The translations under genes and the position numbers were made by a program. A DNA stretch of 64,000 bases, from positions 1,665,397,385-1,665,461,384 of the forward strand of contig CM062816.1 in NCBI GenBank assembly GCA_031772625.1, read 5' to 3'. This DNA is from Pinus tabuliformis (lineage: Eukaryota > Streptophyta > Pinopsida > Pinales > Pinaceae). The notes beneath the pieces are model-generated. The model saw only the letters and a list, made by a program, of their open reading frames with translations, was not told the DNA's origin and did no database searches. Shown here one piece after another: positions 49,401 to 61,520 of this stretch; the stretch's first letter is position 1, and each line of letters opens with the position of its first letter.

Positions 49401-52400
49401 ATGTCCCCAACAAGGTCGGGATATAAGGAGTTAGGGCTTGAACTGGTTGAACCTTTGCAAGACCAGCCTCGCAAATCCCGACGGCCTCCCATGGCGGACA
49501 AGAAGAAAGACGAGGGGGCAGGAGATCCCATCAAAATCTTGCTCGAAGAAGCTCTCGAGCGACAACGGAACGCGATGATGGACAACTATGCCCAGATCCT
49601 TTAGCGGCTACCCAGAAGCGACGCATCGGCTTCCAGCAGCTACTCTGGAAACGCCACACCCTTTAAGGTACAAGTTAATTTTGAAATCCCCATATTCGAG
49701 GGTCAGATAGACGCAGATGTCGTAGATAAATGGTTAAATCTGCTAGAGGGTTATTTTTCTGTTCATGATTTTTCGAGTCGGGAAAAGATTGTTTTTGCTC
49801 TTCTCAAAGCAGCCCCCCACGTCAAGGACTGGTGGGAAACCTACTGCGAGCAAAAGGATGAAAGTACTGGCTCACTATTTTCAGCCGCACCCACCTGGGA
49901 TTCGTTCCGGGATGCCGTCAAGGAGCAGTACTACCCTGTTGGAAGCTATGAGGATGAATACATAAAGTGGACCACGTTGCGGCAGGGAAGGGACCAAGAC
50001 GTGCCGGAGTTCACCAATCTTTTCCATACCCTTCGCACAAAGTTGGGTATCAAGGATTCGGAGCAACATTTGATACTCAAATACCGTGGCTGCCTGCACA
50101 AGTACATCCAGGAAGAAATACAATTCCTAAACATCCCCTCGCTCGGCGCAGCATACCGATATGTCGTTGAGGTCGAGCAGAAGTTGAAACAAAAGAAGCG
50201 AGATTTTGGATCTGCGAATCCAAAGCAGGGGAAAGGGGCCCCGAAACCACAGAACAAAGGACAAAGCCAAGGCGGGACAGCCCAAGACAACCAGCCGAAG
50301 CTGCAATCAAAGAACAGCGTTGCGAAGCTGAGAAAGGACACTGGAAAATGGTGCGAGTTCCATAAGAGCTCCACTCACAACACAAGTGAGTGTCGGGCCA
50401 AACAGTCACTGGTGGCAGAGCTAAAGGTTTCAGAATCAGATGCATGTTCCGACTCTGAGTCAGAACCCGATAAGGGGTATGAAAAAGGGAAGCAGATCAT
50501 TGATGCGGATCCCAGCGCCACTGTTGCTACCGCAAAGATCCAGAAAACTGAACCCGAAGATCCAGAGGAGGAGGAGCGTCTCTTCCACTCTCAGATGTGG
50601 GTAAAGGGCTCCCCGATACAGTTCATTGTTGATAGCGGGAGTCAAAAGAACCTCATTTTGGCAGAGGTCGTGAAGCGGTTGGGCTTACCGACCACAACAC
50701 ATCCACAACCATACACCATTGGGTGGCTGCACCAAGGACGAGATCTTCGCGTGAGCCAGCAGTGTCTCCTTCCATACAACATCAAGCCCTTCACGGATGA
50801 GGTATTGTGTGACATTGCTCCCCTTGAAGTTTGTGATGTATTACTAGGACAACCATACTTGTGGAAGCGACATGCTATGTAAGAATCAAGACCCCGTGCT
50901 GTTATTATTACATTGGGAAATAAGCTGTTCAGGATACCAGAGGTAGCACCACCTGCCGCCATCTCTTTGATTACTGCAAAAAAATGCAGTAAGATCATTT
51001 CCAAAACCAGGAAATTTGTTTTCATGATGATACGCCCTCAAGGAAAGAAGAAGACAGTGGTTGCGGCCTCCAGACGGGGTCCCTCTGCATGACAACTACA
51101 GATGGACAAGATTGTGGAGGAGTACGAGGACATCTTCACCTCTCCGGCAGGAGTTCCTCTGCACTGTCAAGTCAAGCACTCCATCGATCTGACCCCAGGT
51201 GCGCCGCTACCCAATGGACCAATTTATCGGCGCTCCGTTCTGGAGAACGATGAAATCAAGAGGCAAATTCAGGAGCTCCTGCAGAAAGGTCACATCCGTC
51301 CGAGTTCATCGCCCTGTGGGAGTCCGATCGTGTTGGTACAGAAGAAGGATGGGACGTGGAGACTCTGTATTGACTATTGGGCGCTGAACAAGATCACTGT
51401 CCGTAATAGGTACCCGATCCCGCGGATTGATGACCTCCTAGACCAACTAAAGGGGGCGAAATACTTCAGCAAGATCGATCTGAATTCAGGATATCACCAG
51501 GTACCAATCGAACCCTCTGATGTGTGGAAGACTGCCTTCAAATCCAAGGAGGGCCTCTTCGAATGGTTGGTCATGCCTTTCGAATTGACGAATGCTCCTG
51601 CAACCTTTATGAGGCTAATGGATGACATCTTGCGGCCATTCACCAACTCCTTTGTAGTAGTATACTTGGATGACATTATGATCTTCAGCCAGAGTTCGGA
51701 AGAGCACCTCCACCACATCCGACAGGTTCTCCAAACACTGCGGCAACACAAGCTATGTGCCAATTTGGAGAAATGCACTTTTGGCATGACCCAGGTTCAG
51801 TATCTGGGATACATCATTGATGAACAGGGGGTGCATGTCGATCTAGCCAAAGTCCAAGTCATTCGGGATTGGCCCTCTCCAACCACTCTAACAGAGCTCC
51901 GCAGCTTTCTAGGTCTTGCCAACTTCTACCGCAGGTTTGTGTTGGGGTTTTCTCATATTTCTTGGCCCTTGAGTCAAGTCACCAAGGGAGGGGCGAAAGC
52001 AAGGTTCTTTTGGTCTGAATCTCAACAGAAGGCATTCATGGAGTTGAAGGATCGCCTCTGCATGGCACCAGTGCTCGCGTTACCAGATTTACAACAACCA
52101 TTTGAGGTCGAGACAGATGCTTCTGACTATGCTATTGGGGCAGTCCTTACTCAACATGGACATCCAGTGGAATATCACGGTGAAACACTTTCAGACACAG
52201 TCCGGAAGTACCCCACTTATGATAAAGAGATGTACTCCATTGTACAGGCCTGCCGACAATGGAAGCATTACATTTTGGGGAAGGAAACAGTCATCCACAC
52301 AGACCACCGACCCCTGCAGTTCATACAGACCCAAGGGAAATTGTAGATTGATCGCCATCAGAAGTGGTCTACATACCTGCAACAGTTCCACTTGAATATC

Positions 52401-53975
52401 AAGTATAAGAAGGGCAGCACCAATAATGTCGCAGATTGCCTCAGTCGACCACCGATCATGGCGTTAACCACCGTGCTCAACTCTTGTGGGCACGAGACTT
52501 CTGATTGGCCACTTCTCTACAAGAGCGACCCAGAATTCGGCCACACATACCAGACACTCTTGGAGGGTCGGCGTGTTGCATATTTTCACCTCCAGGGTGC
52601 CCTATTATGCCACCTCGGTCACCTTTGTGTTCCTTCAAGCGAGCGTGCCAAGATGATTTGGGAAGCACACTACAGTCGGGCTGCTGGGCATTTCGGGGTC
52701 GAGAAAACAGTGGCAGTACTGCAAAATTATTTCTATTGGCCGAATCTTCGACAGGATGTTGGGAAGTACATCAGATCATGTACTTCCTGTGCCATTGCCA
52801 AACCGACCATTAAGAAGCACGACCTCTATACCCCGTTGCCTACCCCTAGTCGACCTTGGGAATCCATCTCCATGGATTACATGTCAGGCCTTCCTTCCAC
52901 CAAGCATGGAAATGACTGTGTTTTTGTGGTCGTCGACAGGTTCTCGAAGATGGCCATTATGATGGCCTGCAAGAAGAATATCACAGCAAAAGCCACTGCT
53001 AAACTCTTCTTTGAACGAGTGTGGGTGCACTTTGGGATCCCACAGTCTATCATCTCAGATCGGGACAGTCGGTTTCTCAGCACATTTTGGTCCAATCTCT
53101 GGTCAATGCTGGACACCAAACTCACGAAGTCCACAGCCTTCCATCCTCAAACTGATGGCCAAACAGAGGTTGTCAATAGGATGATTGTGCACATTCTGCG
53201 CATGTATAACTCAAAGCATCCACGCACATGGGACGAGATCCTCCCCTATGTTCAGCACAGCTACAACCGAGCTCTTCACAGCTCCACTGGCCATAGCCCT
53301 TTTCAGGTGGGTTTGAGATTCCAGCCACTATGCCCCATTGATGTGGCCATGCCACTTGCAGCTACTCACATGAATTCAGCTCATGTCCAGTCCGAAACAG
53401 ATAAGGCCACCAGCTTCATTGAGCGCATCCAACATATTCGCCAGTAGGTCCATGACATTCTTAAGAAATCAAATGCCAAGTACAAGCAGCGACATGATCA
53501 ACATCGGGTGCCACACAAGTTTCAGGTGGGCAACAAAGTCTGGTTGCATTTGCAAAAGGAATGCCTTACTGGAGCCTATCGGAAATTGAGACCACTCCGA
53601 TATGGTCCTTACACCATTACTAAGGCTATGGGAGACAATGCATTTGAGCTCAGCATTCCCCCATTCCTTGGCCTGCACCCAGTGTTCAATGTGGACCGCC
53701 TTCGGCCATACTTTCCACCATTGCTAGACACATCCGACATTGCAGAACAGCTCAAACCCACAGAATTAAATCCAGATTGCATGGAACAAGCTGCAACTGA
53801 TCGGATCATGGACACACAGATCAAGAACACTCGCAAACAGAATATCCAACTGTATCGAGTTGTCAAAGCAGGCCAACTCCTTCAGCAGGGCAAGTGGCTC
53901 ACCAGGGAACAAGTTCAGCAAAAGTTTCCTCATCTCATGGAGGAGCTCAACGCAATGGGGACCATTGCTTCCTAA
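49401..53975 (+). pseudogene. Ty3 gag-pol, single frame with five nonsense codons
   Basis: From ATG 49401 to TAA 53973-53975 the frame never shifts (1,525 codons). Internal stops are TAG 49602, TAA 50880, TGA 51090, TAG 52344 and TAG 53445. Order: gag (residues ~90-330); a zinc-knuckle variant CEFHKSSTHNTSEC (CX2HX4HX4C); protease with IVDSGSQKNLI (about 50626-50660); RT with [11 protein letters not shown] intact (about 51655-51690) but DYWALN where DYRALN is usual; RNase H ([16 protein letters not shown]); integrase zinc region (H-x6-H, CTSC); core SMDYMSGLP, SDRDSRF, HPQTDGQTE; and a C-terminal chromodomain-like end (GKWLTREQVQQKFPHL). All five stops are where a single C-to-T change of CAG, CAA or CGA explains them. 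Gag and pol are fused in one frame, so no frameshift signal is needed. Confidence 0.96.
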
Positions 53976-53986
53976 GGGGGGAGGAA
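53974..53986 (+). other. Polypurine tract
   Basis: AAGGGGGGAGGAA directly before the TG of the 3' LTR; overlaps the gag-pol stop codon. Confidence 0.93.
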
Positions 53987-54615
53987 TGATCCAGGTGGAT
54001 ATTGGTGGCCACCTGCCAAGTCCACCTAGACCCCCACCATTGTCCTTCTTAGCATTTTCAGTTTCCTTAATTGTAGCACAACTTACTATTTTTAGCAGTT
54101 TGTCGGGTCCTGAACTTCCGGAGCCGTTTTGAGGCCCTAAACAACGTTTTTTGGGGAATCCAGGGGCAAACATGGGTGCATGGAATGGACCATGTTGCCC
54201 GTTCCAACAATGGTAGTGCTCGGATAGATCTTTCTAACGAGCTATTGTATGCGTCAAACGGAGATCATATGCCAAAGTTACGACCCCGGGAAGTTGATGT
54301 ACCAATTTACCCCAAACGGGGCCCACAGTTTGGCGTTTCATCTCCTAGGGTTAGGTTTTGGAATGTTAAGGGTTTTTCATTGTTTCTCAACAATAAAATG
54401 GCCTTCGAGCCTCATTGTAACACAGTTCAGAGGCATGTAGCCATCACATCTCTTCTCAGAGATAAGCTACCATCGCCCTAGCTGGTTTATTTCCATTTCT
54501 GGTTGTAAGCATATTTCAGTATTTTCCATTAATGAAATGAAGTATTATTTCTGCTGCATCTTTGTGTATATGGTTATCTCTGTAATTTGTTGCGTTCATG
54601 TTTAAATCCGGATCA
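53987..54615 (+). repeat. 3' LTR, 629 bp
   Basis: Same ends as the 5' LTR. It carries an extra segment near 54170-54195 (GTGCATGGAATGGACCATG region) missing from the 5' copy. Confidence 0.96.
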
Positions 54616-56285
54616 ATAATCCTAAGTTATAGAGCACACAAAATCATTAAAAGCAACGATTGAACATAACAAGAGATTTGGTTGAACGTAACGCATCATA
54701 ATGCATGATCAAAACGTCACTGAAAAGCAGGACAATGTGATAGGTATCTGTTGTTTCGGGATTTGGCGAACTTATATCGTACACCTCTGCCGATCGATCC
54801 CATTATAGGAGCTGTCCATTTCATCGGAGGAACTTGTGTCATTCCACTCAGTTTCATAGGTTATTCCACTAAGCGAGTTGCAGATCTGACTAGAAGCAGA
54901 ATGCATGCGGCAAGTCCCGACTCTTCATTCCTTCATAGAAGGTGCTTAACCTTACCTGCCGACAAAGATGGATGTATTGCATAAGAAAGGAAGGAAAGAT
55001 GGTAGTTGGAAGATTCTGTCTGTGAAATCCATAATCTACCAATCAGATATGGTGATCCCCTTCCCTACCACCGACCGAGTATATTGCCAACAAAGTGCAC
55101 AGAAAGAAGAGATGGATAGCCCTAAACTAGATACAATGAAAATAAGAAATTGGTACCCCACATATTCTTTACGCACCTTTTCAGCCTTTCCACTCCACAC
55201 CCCAAGCTGGATACCCGAAAACTGGTTCGACCCAATCAAATGGATTTTCTTCTTAATAAACATTGCCTTTTGAGAGCATTTACCTTGTTTAGCCGATTCG
55301 ATTGACTGGTTTCGATCCCAGGATTTCATGCAAGTACTTTATGATGACACTTAATGCCAGGTGTGTTGTAGATCCCAGAGTTGATACACTCGATACCAAT
55401 ACTCCATTCAGGTTAGTAGTCGATCCTAGCAGCAGGTTGGTAGTCGATCCCAGCAGGGAGACCATGACAATCATAGATCAAGGATTAACAGTTCAAACAA
55501 TGTTATGCCTTACTTACAATGCACCCGTTTAGGATTGATCTTGATAGACAGACACATGGTTCTTTAACGCTAGGAAGGAAGGTTGGGCTACAAAGCGAGT
55601 GAAGTGGAGCTTAATAGTGATTTCTTATTGATAGGACCCATCTTATAGGAAAGGCGTATCCATTACTCACCACGTCCCCATCATTTAGTGACAGACTAAT
55701 TAGCTTCTTACTTGATCCTTATCTCACGTCCCCCTCATTCCCAGATTCAAGCCCAATCATACCCATACATACTAATTAGCCTTTTTACTTGATATTAGCA
55801 CTCACGTCCCCATAAACTCCACACCTCACGGCCCTATTGAGGTCTAAGCTCACTCCCCATCGAGTGCTAATATAGTTCTACCAATGTTCTCTACCCTCGA
55901 AACTTCCCTCTATCTCCACCTCTCATAGCTGGTCATTGCCTCAGGGTGCGGTCATTCCCACAGTAGCTTGTCATTTATAGTCTAATTGCTTTAATCTCTA
56001 ATCAGTGCCAAGTAGTCAGTGCAACCAGTCATAGTCCAGTCATATATTGCCCCGATCATAGCCAGGAGGTCCTTGCTAGCCGGGTGTCATAAGCCGGGAG
56101 TCCTTGTCAGACTGCCCAATTGATAAGGAACCTACGTGATGACACTTACCGTGACGAAACCGTTAGGTTCCTACCCCGAGTGGATGCATTCTTTGCCAGG
56201 CTGAGAGCAAGAGAGGCAGTATGGTGCATTATTTGTAAGAGAGGATCACTTTGCTTCAGTTAGACTCCGAACGTTTACCAAGAAA

Positions 56286-56590
56286 TCAAACAAAAATTAT
56301 CATATTCGCATAGTTTCTGTGTATGCTGTCGCCCAAGGAATTTTCCACTCGTAGGACTGCTCTATCTGCAATCCAGAGCTCCACAACTTGAAAAGCTACC
56401 TCGAACTGGTCACAGGGTATGGGCTCACAAGAAGGGTAAGCTTTCATCACGCCTACCTCACTGTAAGTCCCCGGGACTCCCTCGTAGGCAATGCGGAAAT
56501 GGAATTTGTGCATTGGAGCAGGGGCAAGGTAGGATTGTCCTTCATTAGCTGGACCGAGATTAGCTGTTGGACCATCCTTGCGAAGTATGG
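56286..56590 (-). pseudogene. Arogenate/prephenate dehydratase-like fragment
   Basis: On the - strand the frame reads [20 protein letters not shown] (about 56577-56518), then from ATG 56513 [60 protein letters not shown] and SIHRNY, before ending at 56286. This matches the start of the catalytic prephenate-dehydratase domain of plant arogenate dehydratases (GxxGAYSE; KAYP; CDQFE; ENSLGGSIHRNYD). These plastid enzymes make phenylalanine from arogenate. Only about 70 residues remain; the transit peptide, the rest of the catalytic domain and the ACT domain are absent. Changes at conserved sites (GVPGT for GVPGA, ENSLGD for ENSLGG) and loss of homology after HRNY show a decayed fragment. Part of it (about 56526-56600) is copied again at 57226-57298. 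Confidence 0.8.
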
Positions 56591-56659
56591 TACCTCCCTT
56601 TCAGTCTCGGTAAGCCTGCCATCACTTAGGTTTCATTTTTTCTGCCCTCATTTAGATCT

Positions 56660-57365
56660 CGGCACAGACTAGCTTCTTCCAGTGCCGGTTCATTTCTTCT
56701 TCCGGCCCACCTCCTCAAGTAGCCCATGGTGCCAAGGATGCCTTGTTGGTTGTTTAACAGTCTAGCCTCCCTGACTGTCAGCCCTTCCCTGTACTATTAC
56801 TATGAGATACATAATCAGGTCCACTACCTGTTCAGAGAGTCTCGGAGCAAATACAGACTAGCTTCTTCTAGTGCCAGTTCATTTCTTCTTCCAGCCCACC
56901 TCCTCAAGCAGCCCATGGTGCCAAGGATGCTCTGTTGGTTGTTTAATAGTCTAACCTCACTGACTGTCAAACCTTCCCTGTGCTATTACTATGAGATACA
57001 TAGTCAACTCCACTGCCTGTTTAGAGAGTCTCAAAGCAGATATGGATGCTGGAAAGAAGGATGCCCTATTGGCTATTTAACAGTCTAACCTCCCTGACTG
57101 TTAGCGCTTCCCTGTGCTGTTACTATGAGATATATAGTCAGCTCCACTGCCTGTTCAGAGAGTCTTAGAGTAGATATGGATGCTGGAAAGGAAAGCAAGC
57201 CCAGAGAACTTAGTTAGGCAAGCCCAAGGTAGGATTGTCCTTCGTTAGCTGGACCGAGATTAGCTGCTGCACCATCCTTGCGAAGTATGGTACCTCCCTG
57301 ACTCTCAGCCCTTCCCTGACTGTCAGCCCTTCCCCGCGCTGTTACTATGAGATACATAGTCAGTG
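56660..57365. repeat. Tandem array, about 187-bp units, partly truncated
   Basis: ACTAGCTTCTTCCAGTGCC, then CCTCCTCAAGTAGCCCATGG, then ACAGTCTAGCCTCCCTGACT and TATTACTATGAGATACATA recur at about 56667 and 56857. Shortened units follow at about 57050-57180 and 57290-57365. The last units are interrupted by a copy of the dehydratase-flanking segment (57226-57298). Confidence 0.88.
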
Positions 57366-58199
57366 GTAGTCAGTTCCACTGCCTGGACCTGCTTGCTAAT
57401 AGCCTGGACCTGACCTGAATCGGAACTGAGCCCTTGGATTCCAGGAAGGGAGGGCAGCAGAAAGAGGAAACCAGGAAGGGAGGGTAGCAAAAGAGGAAAG
57501 GAACACCTACACCTGCATGCACATCTGCACCATGCATGGACACCTACACCACCTGCATGCACACCTACACCTGCCAACCTGCAAATAAACCAATATGCTC
57601 AAACTATGCTCAAACTAAAATGCTAGGCAAAGTAGGCAAACTAATGTTAGCATTAATATCAACTATTTGACAGCCACTAATAATGAACCAGGTAAAAGTA
57701 GAACAAACCTATGGTCCATCCTCTTCTACCTCAGGAAGAGGCCAAATAAGATGGCAAACAAGGTTGCATTTAAAAACATTGGTTACTCCCGCAATGACAA
57801 ACAACGTTGCATTTAAAAACTTTGGTTACTCTCGCAATAATCAGCTTAAATTAATAATATAGCAGCTCAAACTAATGTCATAGTCGCACATTTCAATTAC
57901 TATAGTCCCTGGCCATTGCCAGATGACAGGGACTAATAATGTAACATTTTGGTCGACATAAATAGAAGCGGAATATGTTATATTATGTAACTCGAAGTAT
58001 GCAATTAAATTAAATTATTTTATTTTATTTTTAATTAAAAATATATATTTACCATATAATCTTATTATTACTCATTTGAATTTCTTAATAAACTTACATG
58101 GGTTGTGCAAATACTGAACTCGAGTAATTTTTGAAAAATAAGTGAATACATTTGGGAGCATTGCAAAGTAAAAACAAAATATTGAACAGAGAAATGTAT

Positions 58200-58430
58200 C
58201 TATAAAGATATCTAATATAGATTACGTTTAAATTATTGTTTATTGTTGTATCAATAAATCAAGTACTATTAAGTTTAATTTGTAATATCGAGGAAATGCT
58301 AAGGATATCTAATATAAAAATAAAGTTTTGAATAAGAATTACGTTTAAATTATTGTTTATTGTTGTATCAAGAAATCAAGTACTATTAAGTTTAATTTGT
58401 AAGATTGACGAAACCCTAAGTTTACTAAAG
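58200..58430. repeat. Tandem duplication, about 120-bp unit
   Basis: ATTACGTTTAAATTATTGTT, then GTTGTATCAA and AAATCAAGTACTATTAAGTT occur at about 58220 and 58340. Confidence 0.9.
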
Positions 58431-58984
58431 TAAACCATATAGTTGAAATTCTCATTAAAAAAATGTTTAAAATAAATTTCGTGATAAATTCTTAGGCGGC
58501 TCAATGATGCCAATACAAGATGATATTTTGAAGACTAACGGATAAGGTTTGAAGAGGAAGAATAATAGAGAGTAAGCAAACATCTAGTTGATTGGTGCAA
58601 AATGCAAGTTAATTATAATGCACTGAATCAAGAAAGAAAAAAAATTGACACCATAGGGGAGCTCAAGCTATTACCCTCTCTCTAGTGACAATATGCGACA
58701 TACAACTTACCCAATAAAGATCAGATCCATCTTGGAAGGTTCTAGTTTGAATATGTTTATTGTGTCTGATTTTTCTTTACAACTGGAACACTTCAGTATG
58801 CAATAAGACATGCATCATATATTCATCAAGTGCATTTAATTGTTGCAACTTTTCATCTTATACTTTGGTGAGATTACCATGTCAAGAAGATTTTCCATCA
58901 TAAATGTGTTGTATATGAAATCAATAGATAATAAGGCCTTCCTTTCATATATTTACTCATAGGGGATGAACCTAATGGAGGAAA

Positions 58985-59255
58985 ACTATTCCAGCTAGAA
59001 TCATGAGGATATTTGGAGGTGACATATGTGTTATATGTCCCAGAGCTAAAGAATAACTTGCTCTTAGTATCAACTCCGAAGGATGCGAGGTATGATGTTG
59101 AGTTCTAGAAAATTCAAGTATTTATATGTTTAGAGGGAGTTGTCCTAGACACTACGATAAATAAGAATGAGAGCGAGAGATTGAGGCCAAGGCATAGTCG
59201 AGTAGTAAATGTGGGCGAGCTAAATAGAGGGGACAAGTTAATGTTGTAGAGTAAT
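58985..59255 (+). pseudogene. Ty1/copia protease-to-integrase relic
   Basis: In one + frame: VTYVLYVPELKNNLLLVST (about 59018-59074), the conserved end of copia protease. It is followed after a stop by ICLEGVVLDTT and LRPRHSRVVNVGELNRGDKL (about 59125-59240), where the GAG-pre-integrase motif (L-x-HxRLGHxG) would lie, here lacking key residues. Very short and decayed; no LTR seen. Confidence 0.65.
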
Positions 59256-60439
59256 GGGGACATAGGGTGATAAATCTGAAAGGAAAATATGTCTTTTTAA
59301 TGTATATTCAATTTTTATCAATGTGGGTATTCTCAAAAGTATGTCTAATGAGCACTCATTGGATCTAGAATTTCATCCCACATATAACAGGTGCTTACAC
59401 TTGAAATTTGAGTAAACCTATAAAGAGATAAATTGAAAATATAATTAAAAAAATAGTTTTCTCCTTTTCCCTACAAAATCCATAACTCTTAAATTCATTG
59501 TAACTTCCTCTTGACTCTCACATAGTCTTCTATATTTTTCTCACACATAATAATACCCATATACAATACATTTTTGAAGGTTTCCTTCTAGGGCAAAATA
59601 TCCTAAATTAACATAACTTCTACTGCGAGATCTTCCTCTTAATGAATGACTCAACTTAAATATTTCTCTATTGAGTATTAAAACAAACCCTCTCTCGAGC
59701 TTATGTTTAACCCAAGGTTATTTAGGAGCTCGATCGAGCCATTTTTTGAAATTTTGGGCCAACACATCTTGGGCACAAAGTAAAAAAAGTGGAAGTGTGA
59801 TGTGAGCCATTGGTTGGTATGAGAGATGCCACTATAATGATTAGATGCAGATTGCTTGAGAGCAAGCCCATAAATTTATTTATTTATTTATTTTTGTAAT
59901 AAGTTCATTGAATAGCATCAAAATCTCTAACGCAAATTCGTTATTTTCATTATAGAAAACAAAAAATTAAAATCACTCATAAAACACAAGTAAAATGGGT
60001 AAAACAAATCAATCATAAAACACACGTAAAATGCTTAATTTTTTTTTATTTTTTTTTGTAGTTTGAGAAATTTACCAAGATTTCCTGCGATAATTAAGTA
60101 AAAAAACATTAATTCACATAAAGCAAAAGGTAGATGAATGCTTATGTTCTCGAAAGACATTAATAAACTGAGGTAAAGTAAATATGTTTACTACAAATTA
60201 TTTATGAGTTATTATCTAATTAGTAAGGCTAATTTTTACTTGTGTAATGCAACGAATGATTTATAAATTGATTGAAGAAGGATAGAATTAATAAACATGA
60301 TTTATGATTTGATTAAATAAAGATATAATTAATAAACATATATTATAATATATACGTTTAATATTAACCATTTGAATTTATTAATAAAAATACAAAATAA
60401 ATCTAAACGTGTTTTCCACTTATCCCATAATTTTTTAGC

Positions 60440-60725
60440 AGCTGTAAAAATATTTAGGGAAACATGTAAGATATTAACTAACTTGTGCATTCAATATTTC
60501 ACAAATAAACAAATATGTAAGGAAACTTATAAGATATTAGCTAAATTTACATTCTGTATTTCACAAATAAATTAATATTTGTAAAAATGTTTTTAAAAAC
60601 TTATAAGATATAAGCTAAATTTTGCATTAGATATTTCACAAGTAAACTAATATTTGTAAAAATATTTAAAGAAACATATAAAGTATGAGCTAAATTTTGC
60701 ATTCGATATTTCACAAATAAACTAT
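60440..60725. repeat. Tandem repeat, about 72-75-bp units, 4 copies
   Basis: Units share AAACTTATAAGATATTAGCT, then AAATTTTGCATT, then ATATTTCACAAATAAACTAA. Copies end near 60510, 60575, 60650 and 60725. Confidence 0.9.
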
Positions 60726-61520
60726 TGACCAAGGTGTGTCTTAGAAGAGAATTAAGGTACTAACTATTATAATAGTACTTGAGCAGATAATTAAGGCACT
60801 AACTATTATAATAGAAATGTTTCGAGTAGAAAATAAATTCATTTTTATGCTAGAATAAATACATTGTTTCAGGAGAGCAGAGAATATGCAGAATATTGGA
60901 AGGAAATAAAATCCATGTAATTTAATTATCATATGTTTATAAATTTTTAATAGTAATCACAATTTTTTACTATATTTTAAATAATTACAAAAGAATATGC
61001 AGAATATAAGGAAATCAATGTAATTTAATTATCATATGTTTATAATTTTTTAATAGTATATAAAGATTATGTAGAATTACATTTCAAATTTGCAATAACA
61101 ATTTTTACTATATTTTAAATAAGTTTGATGAGAAAAAACATTTAAAATGTGCAAAATTTATAAGAGTTAGATTAGGTCAACTAAATGAAAAACTATAAAT
61201 TGCTTATGATTTTATTATGTTTGTTTATGTAGTATTAGAGTTGGAAGAAACATGTGTGAGTTTTAATTTATTGTTATATTATCGATATTTGGAATTTATT
61301 GTTATATTATTGATATTTTTGCAAAATTACTTTACTATTAAACATTTTTGTTTAGATAAGTAATTAGTTTCCAAATAATACATTAAATGCGTTTTAGAAG
61401 GTGGAAATTTTCTTTTAGAAAAGTTTCCTTAAAAAATCTGGTTGCCTATATTTCATTGTTTATTTATTTCTTGCAAACATATTAACGTTATTTATTTCTT
61501 GCAAATATATTAACGAATTT

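Larger units (their letters stand above)
48749..54615 (+). mobile_element. Complete Ty3/gypsy LTR retrotransposon, young, with ATAAT target-site duplication
   Basis: The 5' LTR 48749-49359 and 3' LTR 53987-54615 start TGATCC and end GGATCA, a 6-bp inverted repeat. ATAAT precedes the element (48744-48748) and follows it (54616-54620), a perfect 5-bp target-site duplication. The PBS is at 49361-49372 and the PPT ends at 53986. By eye the LTRs differ by about ten substitutions plus one ~18-bp insertion in the 3' LTR, so this is the most recent datable insertion in the window. It belongs to the same lineage as the relic at 1-2055. Confidence 0.97.
54616..57600. other. Higher-GC island with tandem repeats and a gene fragment; origin unclear
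   Basis: From about 54740 to 57560 base composition is visibly more balanced than the AT-rich spacer to the right. It lacks LTR or transposase motifs. It holds short in-frame repeats (GTAGTCGATCC at about 55418 and 55440), three CACGTCCCC-type units (about 55670-55815), an inverted repeat AGGAACCTA/TAGGTTCCT (56126-56134 and 56164-56172), an arogenate dehydratase-like fragment and a longer tandem array. Open frames at 54751-55273 (+) and 55036-55329 (-) show no recognised domain. An organellar insertion or a gene-capturing element are both possible. Confidence 0.5.

Noticed and set aside
51494..51787. 97-codon - strand frame, and others antisense to the Ty3 gag-pol
   Set aside because: Antisense shadows of the well-supported gag-pol frame.
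54751..55273. Frames of 77 and 101 codons as possible mitochondrial genes
   Set aside because: No recognisable organellar protein; kept only as part of the island description.
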